A stretch of DNA of 64,000 nt from NCBI RefSeq assembly GCF_034350045.1, contig NZ_CP133781.1:4264501-4328500 (forward strand), read 5' to 3'. This document shows positions 51,133 to 60,622 of the stretch, piece after piece. Origin of the DNA: Pseudomonas sp. CCI4.2. GTDB taxonomy: Bacteria; Pseudomonadota; Gammaproteobacteria; Pseudomonadales; Pseudomonadaceae. Each line of letters opens with the position of its first letter. Within the stretch, counting starts at the first letter, position 1. Made by a program: the position numbers and the translations under genes. The notes under the pieces are model-generated. The model made no database searches and was not told the DNA's origin. It saw only the letters and a list, made by a program, of their open reading frames with translations.

Positions 51133-54100
51133 ATGTCGAAGCGCTTAATGGATTATATGAAGCTGTTCGCTGGCATGTGCTTGAGCGTCACTGTGCAGGC
51201 AGCTGACCTTGCGTCTCAGAATTACACGTTGCTGAGTCGGTCCAGCCCCAGCCATATGGATACCCGGCTGGACAGAGCGCAATGGCAATGGTTGCAAAAC
51301 AAGCGTGAGCTGAGGCTCGGCACGTCAGCCCCCGACTATCCGCCGTTCGACATGACCCTGACCGGTCACGATTACGAAGGATTCACGGCTGACTACGCCG
51401 GCATTCTTGCCCACGCACTAGACACGCCAATCAAGGTTTTGCGCTTCGAATCAAGGGACGCGGCCATTGAAGCCTTAACCGAAGGACAAATTGACCTGCT
51501 CGGAAGCGCCAATGGTTTCGAAGCGCAAGGCAAGCACCTTACGCTGTCCCTCCCCTACGCGGTTGACCAGCCGGTATTGGTCACTCGCACCGGAGAAACC
51601 CGCCCGCTTTCCGACGGTTTGGCAGGCTTGCGCGTGAGTATGGTTTATCACTACCTGCCCCGTGAAGAAGTCAAAGCCCTTTACCCCAACGCGCTGTTGC
51701 AGACCTATCCGTCGTTTCAAAGCGCGATCAACGCAGTCGCCTTCAATCAGGCCGATGTCTTTCTGGGCGATACCATTTCCACCCATTACCTGATCAACAA
51801 GGGCTATCTGAACAACGTTCAGATGGCCAATTTCGGCAAACATGAGGCCAATGGATTCAGTTTTGCCATGCGCAGCGATGACACCCAGTTGTTGGACATC
51901 GTCAATAAAGTGCTGAAAGCGATCCCTATCGTCGAGCGAGTGAGTATTTCCAAGCGCTGGAATGCCGGTAGCGACTTGTTGCTCACAGACCAAAAGCTAC
52001 AACTGACTCCGCGCGAGGAGCGCTGGATTGCACAGCATCCAGTGGCGCGCGTTGTGATCAACGAGGCGTACGCACCACTGACTTTCTTCGACGCCTCCGG
52101 CAACTTTCGAGGCATCACCGCTGACGTGTTCGATTTGATTCGTCTGCGCACGGGGCTGAATTTCGAGGTCAAACGTGCCCCGAGCATGGCCGACATGATG
52201 AAACAAGTCAGCGAAGGTCAGGCGGACATTATTGGCACGATGATCCCCAGCGATGAACGGGAAAGTCGCTTCAGCTTCACCCGTCCTTATGTGGATACCT
52301 CATTCGTTCTGGTCACTCGTCAGGAGGCGGACAGTCCAGTTAGCCTGGATCAATTCGACGGCAAACGTCTGGCGGTCCTCCAAAACAGCCCGACCCTGCC
52401 CTTTGTCCGACGAGAACACCCCGGCGCCCAAGTGGTGGAAACAGACAATCCTTTTCAGGCCCTGGACATACTCGCTCAACACCAAGTTCAGGGTGCGATT
52501 GTCTCGCTACCCAGCGCCAATTATTTTCTGTCCTCGCAGTTGTTCGAGGATAAATTGCAGATGAGCGCCACAGTCGGCGACGACCAAGCGCGTATTTCCA
52601 TGGCTACTGCACGTGATGCGACAGAGCTCAGTTCGATTCTCGACAAGGCGCTTTCCAGCATTGCTCCCGAGGACCTGGCGATAATCAACAACCGATGGCG
52701 CGCTTACGTGCCACCCAGTGGCGGTTATTGGCGCAATTACCATGAGTTGATTTATCAGATCGTGATCGGCACTGGTCTGCTGCTGCTGGGCTCTTTGGCG
52801 TGGAACGCTTACATGCGCCGCCAGATTAAAAAACGCGAAGTGGCTGAACGTGCCTTGAATGATCAGTTCGAGTTTATGCGCACGTTGCTTAACGGCACGC
52901 CACATCCCATTTATGTCCGGGACAGTGAGGGGTTGCTGCAAACCTGTAACGACAGCTACCTGGCCGCTTTCTCAGCCACACGTGAAGAGGTTATCGGCAA
53001 GAACGTGATGGACGGCGTGCTGAGCAATGCATTCGAGGCACGGGAATTCGCCGCCGATTATCATCGGGTAATGGCCGAAGGAACTTCGTTGATACTTGAT
53101 CGCCCCCTGCAAATCGGAGACCGCCGACTCACCATCTATCACTGGATTCTGCCTTTTCGCGATTCGCTGGGTGAAGTTCAAGGCATCATTGGTGGCTGGA
53201 TCGACATCAGCGAGCGCCGTCAACTGATGGAAGAGCTACGCGGGGCCAAGGACCTGGCAGATGAAGCCAGTCGAGCCAAAACGACCTTCCTGGCAACCAT
53301 GAGCCATGAAATCCGCACCCCGATGAACGCCGTCATTGGCATGCTTGAACTCGCGCTCAAACGGGCCGATCAAGGTCATCTGGACCGGCCGGCCATTGAG
53401 GTGGCTTACAACTCTGCCCGCGATCTATTGGAGCTGATCGGTGACATTCTGGACATCGCACGAATTGAGTCCGGTCGCCTCAAACTGTGTCCTGAACGGG
53501 CTAATCTGCGCGAGCTAGTGGAGTCAGTTGTGCGGGTATTTGACGGTCTCGCCCGACAGAAAAGCCTGAACCTGCTGCTCGACCTCGACAGCCGCATCAA
53601 TGGTGATGTTCTGCTCGACCCGTTACGGTTTAAACAGATCCTGTCAAACCTGCTCAGCAACTCCATCAAGTTCACTGAGCAAGGCAAGGTCAAAATAAGC
53701 GTGGTCGTTGAAGACCGGCCAGACCCGCAACAACTGCACGTACAACTGCGGATTCAGGACAGTGGAATCGGCATCAGTGATGAGGATCAGCATCGATTAT
53801 TCCAGCCCTTCGCCCAAGCGGATAATTCCGGCCACTTGGCCAGGAGCGGCGCAGGACTGGGGCTGGTTATCTGCCGCAATCTCTGTGAAATGATGGGGGG
53901 ACGGCTGAGTCTGAGCAGTCAGTCTGGTCAAGGAACACTGGTTCAGGTTGCATTGACACTGACCACCCTGGAACCGCTCAAGACCACCGAGCAACTGCGT
54001 GATCAGCCACCTGAAACCGGCACGCCGCTGAACATTCTGATCGTCGATGATCACCCTGCCAACCGGCTGTTGATGTGCCAGCAACTGGGCTTTCTCGGCC

Positions 54101-54783
54101 ATAGTTTCCAATCGGCGGAAAACGGCGCAGAGGGTTTGCAACTTTGGCTTACCGACCCGTTCGATCTGGTTCTGGCCGATTGCAACATGCCGGTCATGAA
54201 TGGCTATGACTTGACCCGCGCTATCCGTGCCCATGAACAAAAGTACGCGCTTGAGCACTGTACTGTTTTCGGCTTTACCGCCAATGCGCAGCCTGAGGAG
54301 CATCAACGCTGCCGAGAGGCCGGGATGGATGCCTGCTTGTTCAAACCGGTCAGCCTAAATGCGCTCAATGAAGCGTTGGTCACGATAAAACCGCATCGTC
54401 CTCCGGCCGCCCCCACGCCATCCATTGACCTGGGTTCAGCTGCGTTCAGTGTTGATGGTATTCATGCCTTGACCGGAGGCAAGCCGGACATGATCCAACG
54501 CTTGCTGGCGCAATTACTCAGCAGCAGCCAGGACGACCGCAAGGAGCTAGAGGCGATTGGGAACATCAACAATCGTCAGTACCTGGGAGAAATGGCGCAT
54601 AAAATCAAAGGGGCGGCATTAATCATCCAGGCACATGAGGTGATTAAACACTGCGATGCGCTGGAGGACGCTTGCGTCCAAGGGGCACCGGACGCAGTGA
54701 TCGAAGGGCATCGACATGCCATCAACGCCGCAATGAAAGCGCTGGAACATGACCTTCGCTTGCAACAAACCGACGTCGACTGA
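51133..54783 (+). CDS. BvgS/EvgS-like hybrid sensor kinase (phosphorelay)
   Basis: About 1216 residues from ATG 51133 (GTG at 51121 is also possible). The order is: signal peptide; two periplasmic solute-binding (Venus-flytrap) domains at about 55-275 and 295-535; one transmembrane helix (YQIVIGTGLLLLGSLAW); a PAS domain (FMRTLLNGTPHPIYVRDSEG); HisKA with His725 in MSHEIRTPMN; HATPase (LLSNSIKFTEQG; GAGLGLVICRN); receiver with Asp1016 in DLVLADCNMP; and Hpt with His1156 in EMAHKIKGAA. The full His-Asp-His-Asp relay ends at the BvgA-like regulator. The periplasmic ligand is unknown. Confidence 0.93.
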   Translation: MSKRLMDYMKLFAGMCLSVTVQAADLASQNYTLLSRSSPSHMDTRLDRAQWQWLQNKRELRLGTSAPDYPPFDMTLTGHDYEGFTADYAGILAHALDTPIKVLRFESRDAAIEALTEGQIDLLGSANGFEAQGKHLTLSLPYAVDQPVLVTRTGETRPLSDGLAGLRVSMVYHYLPREEVKALYPNALLQTYPSFQSAINAVAFNQADVFLGDTISTHYLINKGYLNNVQMANFGKHEANGFSFAMRSDDTQLLDIVNKVLKAIPIVERVSISKRWNAGSDLLLTDQKLQLTPREERWIAQHPVARVVINEAYAPLTFFDASGNFRGITADVFDLIRLRTGLNFEVKRAPSMADMMKQVSEGQADIIGTMIPSDERESRFSFTRPYVDTSFVLVTRQEADSPVSLDQFDGKRLAVLQNSPTLPFVRREHPGAQVVETDNPFQALDILAQHQVQGAIVSLPSANYFLSSQLFEDKLQMSATVGDDQARISMATARDATELSSILDKALSSIAPEDLAIINNRWRAYVPPSGGYWRNYHELIYQIVIGTGLLLLGSLAWNAYMRRQIKKREVAERALNDQFEFMRTLLNGTPHPIYVRDSEGLLQTCNDSYLAAFSATREEVIGKNVMDGVLSNAFEAREFAADYHRVMAEGTSLILDRPLQIGDRRLTIYHWILPFRDSLGEVQGIIGGWIDISERRQLMEELRGAKDLADEASRAKTTFLATMSHEIRTPMNAVIGMLELALKRADQGHLDRPAIEVAYNSARDLLELIGDILDIARIESGRLKLCPERANLRELVESVVRVFDGLARQKSLNLLLDLDSRINGDVLLDPLRFKQILSNLLSNSIKFTEQGKVKISVVVEDRPDPQQLHVQLRIQDSGIGISDEDQHRLFQPFAQADNSGHLARSGAGLGLVICRNLCEMMGGRLSLSSQSGQGTLVQVALTLTTLEPLKTTEQLRDQPPETGTPLNILIVDDHPANRLLMCQQLGFLGHSFQSAENGAEGLQLWLTDPFDLVLADCNMPVMNGYDLTRAIRAHEQKYALEHCTVFGFTANAQPEEHQRCREAGMDACLFKPVSLNALNEALVTIKPHRPPAAPTPSIDLGSAAFSVDGIHALTGGKPDMIQRLLAQLLSSSQDDRKELEAIGNINNRQYLGEMAHKIKGAALIIQAHEVIKHCDALEDACVQGAPDAVIEGHRHAINAAMKALEHDLRLQQTDVD

Positions 54784-54810
54784 GCGTCCTCCAACCAAAA
54801 GGAATAGAAC

Positions 54811-55284
54811 ATGACCACGCAATGGATTGAGATGAATACCGAACAGTTTCTGGCCTACGCCGCGCATTCCAGCGTCGGATACGCAAACGATATCCAACTC
54901 ACCTACAAGCAACCGCTTGACCTGACGCCAGCGCAACAAAGCTGGTCAATGGACCAGTTGCTCCCGCAGGGGGTCGACACGCCGAATCACTATCTCTTTA
55001 CGCTGCACTCCACTGAAGGCGAAAACATTGGCCTTCTCTGGTTCGGCACCTACGAGGAATACAGCGTCAAAACGCTGTTTATTTATGATCTGGAAATCTA
55101 TCCACGCGCGCAGCGTCGCGGCCATGCCACTGAAGTCATGGACATGATCGAGCGCTGGGCTGTCGCCAACGATATCGGTCGTCTGGAGCTGAACGTATTT
55201 GCACACAATCACGCGGCCCAGGCGCTCTACCACGCGTGTGGACTGGCACCGTACGAGATAACCATGGGCAAGCAGCTGGATTGA
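54811..55284 (+). CDS. GNAT-family N-acetyltransferase
   Basis: A 157-residue acetyltransferase. The acetyl-CoA-binding core is YDLEIYPRAQRRGHATEVMD, with the pyrophosphate loop RRGHAT, followed by LELNVFAHNHAAQALYHACGL, a standard GNAT C-terminal strand-helix. AAAGGA precedes the ATG. It starts 27 bases after the BvgS-like gene and may be co-transcribed. Substrate unknown. Confidence 0.88.
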   Translation: MTTQWIEMNTEQFLAYAAHSSVGYANDIQLTYKQPLDLTPAQQSWSMDQLLPQGVDTPNHYLFTLHSTEGENIGLLWFGTYEEYSVKTLFIYDLEIYPRAQRRGHATEVMDMIERWAVANDIGRLELNVFAHNHAAQALYHACGLAPYEITMGKQLD

Positions 55285-55380
55285 CACAGCAGTGTGACTA
55301 GCCTCTAGCCGGGTGACAGCGGTAACCCTTGTCTATGCTGAAAAGTGGTAATGCAGCGCACAACTATGGAGAGAGTTGCG

Positions 55381-58341
55381 ATGCCTTGGAATTCTTCGAC
55401 TGGACAACGCCGCTTCCCCCTGCATCTTCACATCAGTGTCATGTTCACCGTGCTGCTGCTGTTTACCAGTGTCGTTCTGAGTATTTTCAATTACTGGCAA
55501 ACCTCGCAAATCATTTTATCCAGCAGCGAGAAGCTGTTCGGCGCCATCGCCCAAGATGTGGAGGTCGACTTACACCGCACCTATCAACCGATCCGTCGAT
55601 TGCTCAGTCTGTTGGCCGCCTATGATCCCAATCACGCCTACGCGCTGGGACAACGGCTGGCATTGCTCAAACCCTTTGCACAGGCATTAGAAAACGATCC
55701 TAATCTTGCGTCGTTGTACCTGGGCTACAGCAATGGCGATTTCTTCATGGTCCGGCCTTTACGGACTGGCACCGCGCAACACTATGTTCAAGCACCTGCG
55801 AACGCCTCATACCAGGTCTGGAGTATTGAGCACATCTCCGGCACTTCCTTGCCGCGCTCGCAGTCGCTGTTTTTCGACGCCGCACTGCACTTGATCAGCC
55901 AACAGGAAAACCTGAACGAACGGTTCGACCCCCGTGATTGGGGGTGGTTTGAGCAAGCCCGCGCCGGTTCCGATCAGATCACCAGTGAACCCTATGTCTT
56001 TTTAAACCGCCATGTGGTGGGCACTACATTGGCCCGTCGAAGTGGCACGGACAGCGTTATCGCGGCAGACCTGACCCTCGATGCCTTGTCCGCGACACTG
56101 GCCAAACACAAGATCACCGCCAGTACCGAGGTGGTGGTGTTCGACAGCAACGGCAACGCAGTGGCGTACCCCGATAGTTCAAAGTTGGTGATCGAAAGCG
56201 GCACGGCCCATTTGGCCAACGCGAAAGACCTAAGCCCGGCGTTAAAGGAGTTATTTGATCAAGGAGTAGAATCCACAAGCCGCCTGACACTGGGTAATCG
56301 CGACTGGATAGTTGCCCATAGCCATCTGAAAGAAGGCGGTCCATCCGGGCTGCAACTGGCAATGTTAGTGCCAGAGGATGAGCTGTTGGCAGACGCCATA
56401 CGCCTGCGATGGCAAGGAGCGCTGGTAGCATTGAGCACCCTGCTGTTGTGCTTACCGCTGGGTTGGTTGATGTCCCGCATCATGGTTAAACCTTTGCGGA
56501 CACTGGTGCGCGAAGCTGATGGGATCCGCAGTTTTGATTTCACGAGTCCGGCCGGCCATCGATCGCTGGTGCTGGAAGTCGACCAGCTGTCGTTGTCCAT
56601 GGCGCGGATGAAGGCAACATTGGCCAGTTTCCTTCGAATCACCGCCAGCTTATCCGCCGAAACCCACTTCGATACGCTGCTGCAACGACTTCTTTGCGAG
56701 ACCGTGGCGATCAATCAGGCCCAGGCCGGTTTGATTTATTTGGTCAATAGCGAGAGCAGATGCCTAGAGCCCGTTGGTCTCGTTATGCTTGGCGCCCAAC
56801 ATGCGCCGCAGGACTACGGCCTAGGCGCCCATGATCTGCACACGGATCAACAACCCGGCTGGCTGCAACATTTGGTCGTGAACAGGAGCAGCGTGGTAGT
56901 TGCGCTGAGCTTCGAGCACGCAGGCGATCTGCAAGGCCTCATGCAAGCCATTGACGCGCCGAGGATTCATCTACTGGGTATACGTTTGAGCAATCAGCAT
57001 GGCGAAACCATCGGCGCCCTTAATCTAATCCATGCCGACACCGGTACCCCGTCTGATCTGGAGAACATCAGCCCTGAGCGGGTAGCCTTCACCGAGGCTG
57101 TCTCTGGGGCAGCCGCCGTATGCATCGAAAGCCAACGCCTCCAGTCCAGGCAAAAACTGCTGTTGGATTCGTTTATCCAGCTGATTGCCGGTGCCATCGA
57201 CGCGAAGAGCCCCTACACAGGCGGCCATTGCCAGCGGGTGCCGGTGTTGACCCTGATGCTGGCCCGCGCCGCCGCCGCAAGCCAGCAACCGGCGTTTCTC
57301 GACTTCCACCCAACCGAAGACGAATGGGAAACCTTAAACATCGCTGCGTGGCTGCATGATTGCGGCAAAGTCACCACTCCCGAATATGTGGTCGACAAGG
57401 CCACCAAACTTGAAACCTTGTACGACCGGATTCATGAAATCCGCACTCGCTTCGAGGTGCTAAAACGCGATGCCTGGGTCACTTATTGGCAAGGACGAAC
57501 AATGGGAAGCCACGAGCCTCAGTTAGCCGCCGCCCGAGACCTTGAGCTGACCGAACTGGATAACGACTTCAGTTTTGTTGCACGGTGCAATCTTGGGGGA
57601 GAAGCGATGGACGATGCCGATTTACGACGCCTGCGGCAGATTGGCGCTCGCAGCTGGATGCGTACGCTAGATGACCGGCTGGGCGTTTCCTGGGAGGAGA
57701 ACCGCCGTCAGGCCCGTCAGCCTGTGACGGCATTGCCTGCCAGAGAAACCTTGCTGGTGGACCGGGCTGAGCACTTGTTCCAGCGGGCAGAAGCTGAAGA
57801 AATACCGGCTGACAATCCCTGGGGATTCAAACTGGATGTGCCACCGTACAAATTCAATCGCGGCGAACTGTACAACCTGAGCATTCGTCGCGGCACCTTG
57901 ACCGCTGAAGAGCGGTACATCATCAACCATCACATGGTCCAAACCATTTTGATGCTCAGTCGTTTACCGTTTCCCGCACACCTGAAAGGCGTTGCAGAGA
58001 TCGCTGGCGGTCACCATGAAAAAATGAACGGGACGGGATACCCCAAACGCTTGAAGCGCGACGAAATGAGTATCGCGGCACGAATGATGGCCATCGCGGA
58101 CATCTTCGAAGCGTTGACGGCCGTCGACCGGCCCTACAAAAAGGGTAAACGCCTGAGTGAAGCGCTGTCGATCATGGCGCAGATGTGTATCGATGAGCAC
58201 ATCGACCCGCCCCTGTTCGAGTTGTTCATTCAGGCGGACATCTATCAGCACTATGCGACCCGCTATCTTCAGCCACAGCAAATCGACGCCGTCGATAAAC
58301 ACAGCGTGTTGGAAAAAGCGGGAATGGGGAGGTCACGCTAG
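55381..58341 (+). CDS. Membrane HD-GYP phosphodiesterase with Cache, HAMP and GAF domains
   Basis: About 986 residues. ATG at 55381 with GGAGAG 9 bases upstream. Order: TM helix (ISVMFTVLLLFTSVVLSIF), a large periplasmic dCache-like sensor (to about 335), second TM (ALVALSTLLLCLPLGWLMSRI), HAMP, a GAF domain (about 440-590), then HD-GYP. First His is in TGGHCQRVP; HD at about 659 in WLHDCGK; NHHMVQT; HHEKMNGTGYP at about 880; AIADIFEALT. So all metal and GYP residues remain. About 150 residues are inserted between HDCGK and the NHHM half, unlike the compact form. It should hydrolyse cyclic-di-GMP. Confidence 0.92.
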   Translation: MPWNSSTGQRRFPLHLHISVMFTVLLLFTSVVLSIFNYWQTSQIILSSSEKLFGAIAQDVEVDLHRTYQPIRRLLSLLAAYDPNHAYALGQRLALLKPFAQALENDPNLASLYLGYSNGDFFMVRPLRTGTAQHYVQAPANASYQVWSIEHISGTSLPRSQSLFFDAALHLISQQENLNERFDPRDWGWFEQARAGSDQITSEPYVFLNRHVVGTTLARRSGTDSVIAADLTLDALSATLAKHKITASTEVVVFDSNGNAVAYPDSSKLVIESGTAHLANAKDLSPALKELFDQGVESTSRLTLGNRDWIVAHSHLKEGGPSGLQLAMLVPEDELLADAIRLRWQGALVALSTLLLCLPLGWLMSRIMVKPLRTLVREADGIRSFDFTSPAGHRSLVLEVDQLSLSMARMKATLASFLRITASLSAETHFDTLLQRLLCETVAINQAQAGLIYLVNSESRCLEPVGLVMLGAQHAPQDYGLGAHDLHTDQQPGWLQHLVVNRSSVVVALSFEHAGDLQGLMQAIDAPRIHLLGIRLSNQHGETIGALNLIHADTGTPSDLENISPERVAFTEAVSGAAAVCIESQRLQSRQKLLLDSFIQLIAGAIDAKSPYTGGHCQRVPVLTLMLARAAAASQQPAFLDFHPTEDEWETLNIAAWLHDCGKVTTPEYVVDKATKLETLYDRIHEIRTRFEVLKRDAWVTYWQGRTMGSHEPQLAAARDLELTELDNDFSFVARCNLGGEAMDDADLRRLRQIGARSWMRTLDDRLGVSWEENRRQARQPVTALPARETLLVDRAEHLFQRAEAEEIPADNPWGFKLDVPPYKFNRGELYNLSIRRGTLTAEERYIINHHMVQTILMLSRLPFPAHLKGVAEIAGGHHEKMNGTGYPKRLKRDEMSIAARMMAIADIFEALTAVDRPYKKGKRLSEALSIMAQMCIDEHIDPPLFELFIQADIYQHYATRYLQPQQIDAVDKHSVLEKAGMGRSR

Positions 58342-58372
58342 GTCGAAGAGACTTCGGGGGAATAGGTAGTGC

Positions 58373-58405
58373 AAAAAAAAGCAGGCATTTGAGCCTGCTT
58401 TTTTT
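58373..58405. terminator. Bidirectional rho-independent terminator
   Basis: GCAGGC-atttga-GCCTGC (58381-58398) flanked by eight A on the left and seven T on the right. It serves the HD-GYP gene and the convergent yggL. Confidence 0.9.
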
Positions 58406-58418
58406 GTATCAACGTGGA

Positions 58419-58763
58419 TCAGGCAACCGGATTGATCGGCTTTTCCGGGTACCAAACGTCGATCAACGGGCTGACAGTCACTTCTGTCAATTCGCTGCGG
58501 CCTTTGAGCCAGCCTTCAACTACTGCGCGCTGCTCTGCGTTAACCGAGCCGCGTTTCTTCAGGCAAACCAGACCAAAGTCTTCGCCGCCAACGTAGTTCA
58601 GATCATTGGCATCCATGGCTTCGGTCAGGAAGGCATCGAGGAAGGCGTCAATAGCCTCATCATCCAGGTCTTGTTTGAAGTCCAGGTTGAGTTCAAAACC
58701 AACCTCTTGGAATTCATCAACGCAGAGTTTTTTGCGCAGACGCTGGGAACGGTTAGTGGCCAT
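58419..58763 (-). CDS. yggL: YggL-family 50S ribosome-associated protein
   Basis: A 114-residue protein of the YggL (DUF469) family: MATNRSQRLRKKLCVDEFQEVGF, then DDEAIDAFLDAFLTEAMDAN and the C-terminal VSPLIDVWYP. E. coli YggL binds 50S ribosomal subunits. GAGGA about 9 bases before the ATG at 58763 supports this start over the longer frame. It converges on the HD-GYP gene. Confidence 0.9.
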   Translation of the reverse strand: MATNRSQRLRKKLCVDEFQEVGFELNLDFKQDLDDEAIDAFLDAFLTEAMDANDLNYVGGEDFGLVCLKKRGSVNAEQRAVVEGWLKGRSELTEVTVSPLIDVWYPEKPINPVA

Positions 58764-59084
58764 GGAACAATCCTCATAAGTAATAACGGGCGGCACTTTA
58801 CCAGCTTGGGCGACTAAATGCCCGCCTCAGTGCCGGATGTTCGTCCGGGAGCGCGCTTAAGACCCATATTAGCTGTTTATCGACAAAAAACTGCCCGTTG
58901 GACGGCGTTTCCTCGGCACACGTCACCCTTGCTTGGGGCATAATGCCGCTCAATTCTGCTCAGATGCAGGTGATCCGGGCAGCCTATTGAATGGCCGTAT
59001 TTATCTCGGTAACGGTCAAGATCAACGAGGGAATCCATCCATGCCCTCTACTTTTCCCTTCTCAGCAGTAGGGCTTTATTTCCA
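58764..59084. other. 321-base gap between yggL and dacB
   Basis: The divergent promoters of yggL and dacB are expected here. No gene, repeat or RNA was recognised. Confidence 0.4.
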
Positions 59085-60554
59085 ATGATCAAATCTTTAC
59101 GCCCCCTGTTATTCGCCAGTCTTTTCTTCCCTCTGGCTATGTCCGTCGCCGCCGCCCCGATCAACACCTCGTTACCGCCCAAGGTTCAACAGGCGCTGCA
59201 GGCCGCCAAACTTCGAAACGATGCGCTTTCCCTGGTCATTTTACCGCTCACCGGCCCCGGCGTTGCGACGGTCTATAACGCGGACGTTTCGGTCAACCCG
59301 GCGTCAACCATGAAACTGGTGACAACCTATGCCGCGCTGGAAATGCTCGGCCCGAACCACCAATGGAAAACCGAGTTCTACACCGACGGCACTGTCAGCA
59401 ATGGTGTTCTGCACGGCAACCTCTACCTTAAGGGCGGCGGTGATCCCAAGCTGAATATGGAAAAACTCTGGCTGCTGCTGCGCGATCTGCGCGCCAACGG
59501 GGTGCTGCAGGTAACGGGAGACTTGGTGTTGGACCGCAGCCATTTCATTCGGCCGCTATTGCCCGTGTTCAACGACGATGGCAACGATGAAAATCAACCG
59601 TTCCTGGTCAAGCCCGATGCGCTGATGGTCAACCTCAAGGCCCTGCGCTTTATCGCGCGCAACGACGCCGGCAAAGTGATGGTGTCCGTTGAGCCTCCAA
59701 TTGCCAGCATCCACCTCGACAACCAAGTCAAGGCGCTGGCCTCCGACGCCTGTACCGGCGATGTGCGCTACACGCCGACGCCTCAGGTCGACGGCAGCAT
59801 CAGCGTGATTATCAGTGGTCAACTTGGTCAGGGCTGCAGCTCTCAGACCTATCTGTCATTGCTGGATCACCCGACTTATACCGCTGGTGCAGTGCGCGCG
59901 ATTTGGCAAGAGTTGGGCGGCAGCATTTTAGGCAAGGACCGGGAAGAGGTGGTGCCTGGCAACGCTCGACTGTTGGCCAAGGCCTATTCGCCGGATCTGG
60001 CGGAAATCATCCGTGACATCAATAAATTCAGTAACAACACCATGGCTCAGCAATTGTTTCTGAGCTTGGGTGCGAAGTTTCGCAACGATGCCGATGGTGA
60101 CGACGCCAAGGCTGCACAACGGGTGATTCGCCAGTGGCTGGCCAAGAAAGGCATTATCGCCACGCACTTGGTCATGGAAAACGGCTCAGGTCTGTCCCGG
60201 GCTGAACGCGTCAGCGCGAGAGAAATGGCACAAATGCTCCAGTCTGCCTGGCAGAGCCCGTATGCCGCTGAGTACATAAGCTCCCTGCCACTGGTCGGGG
60301 TTGACGGCACCATGCGTAAACGTCTCAAAACCACGCAAATGCGCGGCGAGGCGCATATCAAAACCGGCACCCTGAACACCGTGCGGGCGATTGCCGGCTT
60401 TAGCCGCGACAGCAATGGCAACACGTGGGCAGTGGTGGCGATTCTAAATGGGTCGCAGGTCGGCGGTACCGCATCCGTGCTCGATACCGTACTGCTTGAT
60501 CTGTATCGCCAACCGAAGCTGGCCAATACCTCAATCTCGTTGCAACGGCCTTGA
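59085..60554 (+). CDS. dacB: D-alanyl-D-alanine carboxypeptidase/endopeptidase (PBP4 family)
   Basis: Periplasmic low-molecular-mass PBP trimming peptidoglycan. The 489-residue precursor has a signal peptide ending VAAAPI. The acyl-enzyme motifs are SxxK in NPASTMKLVTT (about residue 73), SxN in FSNNTMAQQL and KTG in HIKTGTLN. The extra domains between SxxK and SxN typical of class C PBP4 are present. A hairpin (60581-60611) separates it from convergent rlmL. No Shine-Dalgarno is obvious. Confidence 0.94.
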   Translation: MIKSLRPLLFASLFFPLAMSVAAAPINTSLPPKVQQALQAAKLRNDALSLVILPLTGPGVATVYNADVSVNPASTMKLVTTYAALEMLGPNHQWKTEFYTDGTVSNGVLHGNLYLKGGGDPKLNMEKLWLLLRDLRANGVLQVTGDLVLDRSHFIRPLLPVFNDDGNDENQPFLVKPDALMVNLKALRFIARNDAGKVMVSVEPPIASIHLDNQVKALASDACTGDVRYTPTPQVDGSISVIISGQLGQGCSSQTYLSLLDHPTYTAGAVRAIWQELGGSILGKDREEVVPGNARLLAKAYSPDLAEIIRDINKFSNNTMAQQLFLSLGAKFRNDADGDDAKAAQRVIRQWLAKKGIIATHLVMENGSGLSRAERVSAREMAQMLQSAWQSPYAAEYISSLPLVGVDGTMRKRLKTTQMRGEAHIKTGTLNTVRAIAGFSRDSNGNTWAVVAILNGSQVGGTASVLDTVLLDLYRQPKLANTSISLQRP

Positions 60555-60580
60555 TGGTCCGCTGAGACACCGGGCCGCGC

Positions 60581-60611
60581 CAACACCTGACCCATCCAGC
60601 CAGGTGTTGGG
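60581..60611. terminator. Hairpin between convergent dacB and rlmL
   Basis: CCAACACCTG and CAGGTGTTGG form a perfect 10-bp stem with an 11-base loop. There is no T tract, so it is either a rho-assisted or mRNA-stabilising structure. Confidence 0.6.
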
Positions 60612-60622
60612 GCGACGATTGC

